Assembly: GCF_963855985.1 (NCBI RefSeq)
Contig: NC_087106.1
Span: 3,145,001 to 3,209,000 of the forward strand
Direction of reading: 5' to 3'
DNA length: 64,000 nucleotides
From: Ostrinia nubilalis
Taxonomy: Eukaryota; Arthropoda; Insecta; Lepidoptera; Crambidae
The position numbers and the translations under genes are program-made. This document shows positions 62,178 through 64,000 of the stretch, piece after piece. The notes beneath the pieces are model-generated. The model ran no database searches. It was not told where the DNA came from and was given only the letters and a program-made list of their open reading frames with translations. Numbering within the stretch: the first letter of the stretch is position 1; each line of letters starts with the position of its first letter.

Positions 62178-64000
62178 TTAACTATCTGAACTTATATCCG
62201 AAGGTGATGACGATTCTGTAACAACCAATTCCTCTATGTGATATGTTCTACCATTGGAAAGTTTATATTTATTATTTGGCTCACAACTAACTATTTTAAA
62301 AGGACCCAAGAAACGAGACTTTGTTTTATGTCTATCTGCCATACTATTCTTTAAATAAACTGTATCTCCAACTTCAAATTGATTTGGCGGTCTTATTCTT
62401 TTATTCAACCTCTCATTTCTCTTATCCTTTTGATCTTTTAACCTTGCCGCGATATTTTTGTTTAAATTGTCAATAAATTCCTTTTGTTGTGCCGTATAAT
62501 TTTGAATAGTGACACGGAGGTCATCAAAACTTCTAAGTTTAGGTTTTCGACCAAAATGTACCTCAAATGGCGTCATACCTATCGCAGAATGCATTGTGTT
62601 ATTGTAAGCATGTGCTATATAAAATATCTTTTGGTTTCGATCTAATTCCGTATCTCGTTGTAATCTAAACAACTCCTGTATAGTACTATGTAATCTTTCA
62701 ACATCCGAATTGGATTTGTGGTGTTGAGGACTTGTGGTGTGATTTACTATATTATAAGATTGAAATAATTCTGTAAGTATTTCGCTACAGAGTACTTGTT
62801 CACCGTCATGAACTATTTTTGAAGGTGTACCTATCATTGCGAATATTTCAGATAACGTGTCACACACTTTAGTTTTCTCTGTTGGTTTAACTATAGCGTA
62901 TTTAGAAAATTTATCTATAATAGTTAAATACCACTGTCTTTCTAGAGACAAAGTCAATGTGCCATATTTCCATTGGCTTTTGTGGTGTTTCCGTTTCGCT
63001 AAATTGTGTCGTGTAGGGATGTCGATTATACTTTTCCTTTTTACACAATTCGCACTGAAGAACAAACCTTTTTATTTGTTTTCGCATGTGTTCCCAATAA
63101 TATTTTTCGCGCAGTTGTTTATACAAACTTTCTATTCCTGCATGTCTATTATTAGTGATGACAACAGAGGGCGCATCGGCGGGGGAGCGCGGGGTCCCCG
63201 CGCCTACACATAAATACGCTGCCGCAACCGCGGCCGCCGCTCACTCATTCCGTACGACCATCGCGCGCGCATCTTAATTTAATCTTGTAATATAACCAGT
63301 TCAAAAATACAGTCTTTCATTATAAATCTCCTGTAGGGTTCGAAGTTAGGCTCAACTTAGACCTACGGGGAACAATTATCTTGCAAATGATAATTTTTTA
63401 TTAGTTTTAACTGTTCTTCTTTCTCATTTATTTCTATCAACGATTTTGTATATCTAACTGGTTTAAATTTGGAATGGTCGAAATATTTTCGATAAACTTC
63501 CGAAACTAGACAATATAATTCCTCATTGGGTATTATAAAAGCATATTTTTCTTTTGGTAAATATTCTAACATAAATTGTTTAATTACGTTTTCCTCATCA
63601 TTTGGAGGAATGTAAAAATACCATATACCATTCTCTCTAATAGCTTTCTTATATGGTGCCATTTCAAAAATTACGCGCCTTAATTGTTTCGGTGGATACG
63701 CATTGATGATGGGAATCCCTTCATCACTGTCATCCTGGTTGGAACGTACTGTTATATTATCACTATTGTTACTAGTAGTAATTGAACTATTAGTTAGTGA
63801 TAAGTCTTCCTCTAAGTTAACGTTCATCGAATCATTTGAACTATCTGTATTAAATATTTCAATCCTACTTAACGCGTCAGCTACATAATTATCTTTTCCT
63901 TTAACATGCTCTATAGGTAATCATAATCTTGTAACTTTAATTTCCATCTAGTTAAACGTTGATTTGGTTCTTTCAATTTAGAAAGCCAAATTAAAGCTTT
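62178..64000 (-). pseudogene. pol: Errantivirus-like gypsy pol: RNase H end, linker and integrase
   Basis: Reading downward from the window edge, KALIWLSKLKEPNQRLTRWK and VADALSR close the RNase H/tether (64000-63840). A 154-codon linker follows (63827-63375). Then come the solo LTR insertion and the integrase finger (MYKQLREKYYWEHMRKQIK, CELCKKEKY). After a frameshift near 62930 the core follows: IIDKFSKYAIVKPTEKTKV (first Asp region), TPSKIVHDGEQVLCSEIL (second Asp; the usual DxGxEF is DGEQVL), HHKSNSDVERLHSTIQELF (Glu), and a C-terminal chromo-less module (FEVGDTVYLKN ... LGPFKIV). The stop is at 62178. It inserts the DNA copy of the element. Frameshifts at about 63930 and 62930 and the LTR insert disable it. 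Confidence 0.75.
63153..63374 (+). mobile_element. Solo LTR, about 222 bp, 5-bp TSD
   Basis: Begins TAGTGATGACAACAG and ends CTACGGGGAACA, flanked by ATTAT on both sides (63148-63152, 63375-63379). GC-rich first half with an ATAAATA box near 63210, AT-rich second half, as in LTR U3/R-U5. It lies within the pol of the minus-strand gypsy element, just before the integrase finger. It matches no other sequence in the window. A SINE is the alternative. Confidence 0.65.

Noticed and set aside
1..64000. tRNA, rRNA, CRISPR arrays, bacterial operons
   Set aside because: No cloverleaf, rRNA-like or spaced-repeat pattern was seen, and the content is plainly eukaryotic transposon DNA.

Overview
The window looks like eukaryotic, probably lepidopteran (moth or butterfly), repeat-dense DNA. 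The grounds are a Helitron with TC...CTAG termini and a tetranucleotide tract, an RTE-type LINE, piggyBac, THAP/P-like, hAT, Academ-like, Ty3/gypsy and BEL/Pao elements, intron-bearing transposase genes with GT...AG junctions, and AT-rich spacers. There is no sign of bacterial organisation, CRISPR, tRNA or rRNA. No ordinary host gene could be identified. The density and nesting resemble heterochromatin or a lepidopteran W chromosome, but that is inference.

Layout. 0-8 kb: relics of a pipsqueak/CENP-B-type (pogo/Tigger-like) transposase, a minus-strand Ty3/gypsy 5' end (gag, tRNA-Lys-type PBS, a 49-aa membrane microprotein ORF), a complete small Helitron, a hAT scrap, a P-like transposase and a LINE with a 5' inversion. 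8-12 kb: a gypsy gag-protease fragment and a clean five-exon Myb/SANT-like gene. 12-24 kb: three more P-like transposase relics, a DDE_Tnp_4-type relic split by a hAT MITE, a 689-bp foldback, a MITE carrying a transposase tail, and a piggyBac relic. 24-31.5 kb: LINE reverse transcriptase, a mariner/IS630-type tail, and a hAT transposase broken by two insertions. 31.5-42.6 kb: a plus-strand gypsy gag region split in its protease by an 8.9-kb Academ-like element with about 490-bp terminal inverted repeats (TIRs). Its spliced gene has a Cys-rich finger, a candidate DDE triad and a FEN1/XPG-like nuclease region. The element itself carries a 1.8-kb foldback.

42.6-60.4 kb is the most unusual part. 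It is a head-to-tail array of three full and one interrupted unit of a BEL/Pao retroelement, period 5,472 bp, with neighbouring units sharing one 127-bp LTR. Each full unit has an intact plus-strand RT-RNase H-integrase ORF. The place where gag and protease should lie is occupied by a roughly 2-kb open frame on the opposite strand, encoding a protein I do not recognise that looks like a captured, possibly viral structural, gene. Copies differ at only a few sites, and two of those sites show all four allele combinations.

60.4-64 kb: a minus-strand errantivirus-like gypsy element inserted in the fourth Pao unit. It is itself broken by a hAT MITE (8-bp TSD) and a solo LTR (5-bp TSD). The order of events reads as plus gypsy, then Academ and the Pao array inside it, then minus gypsy inside Pao, then MITE and solo LTR.
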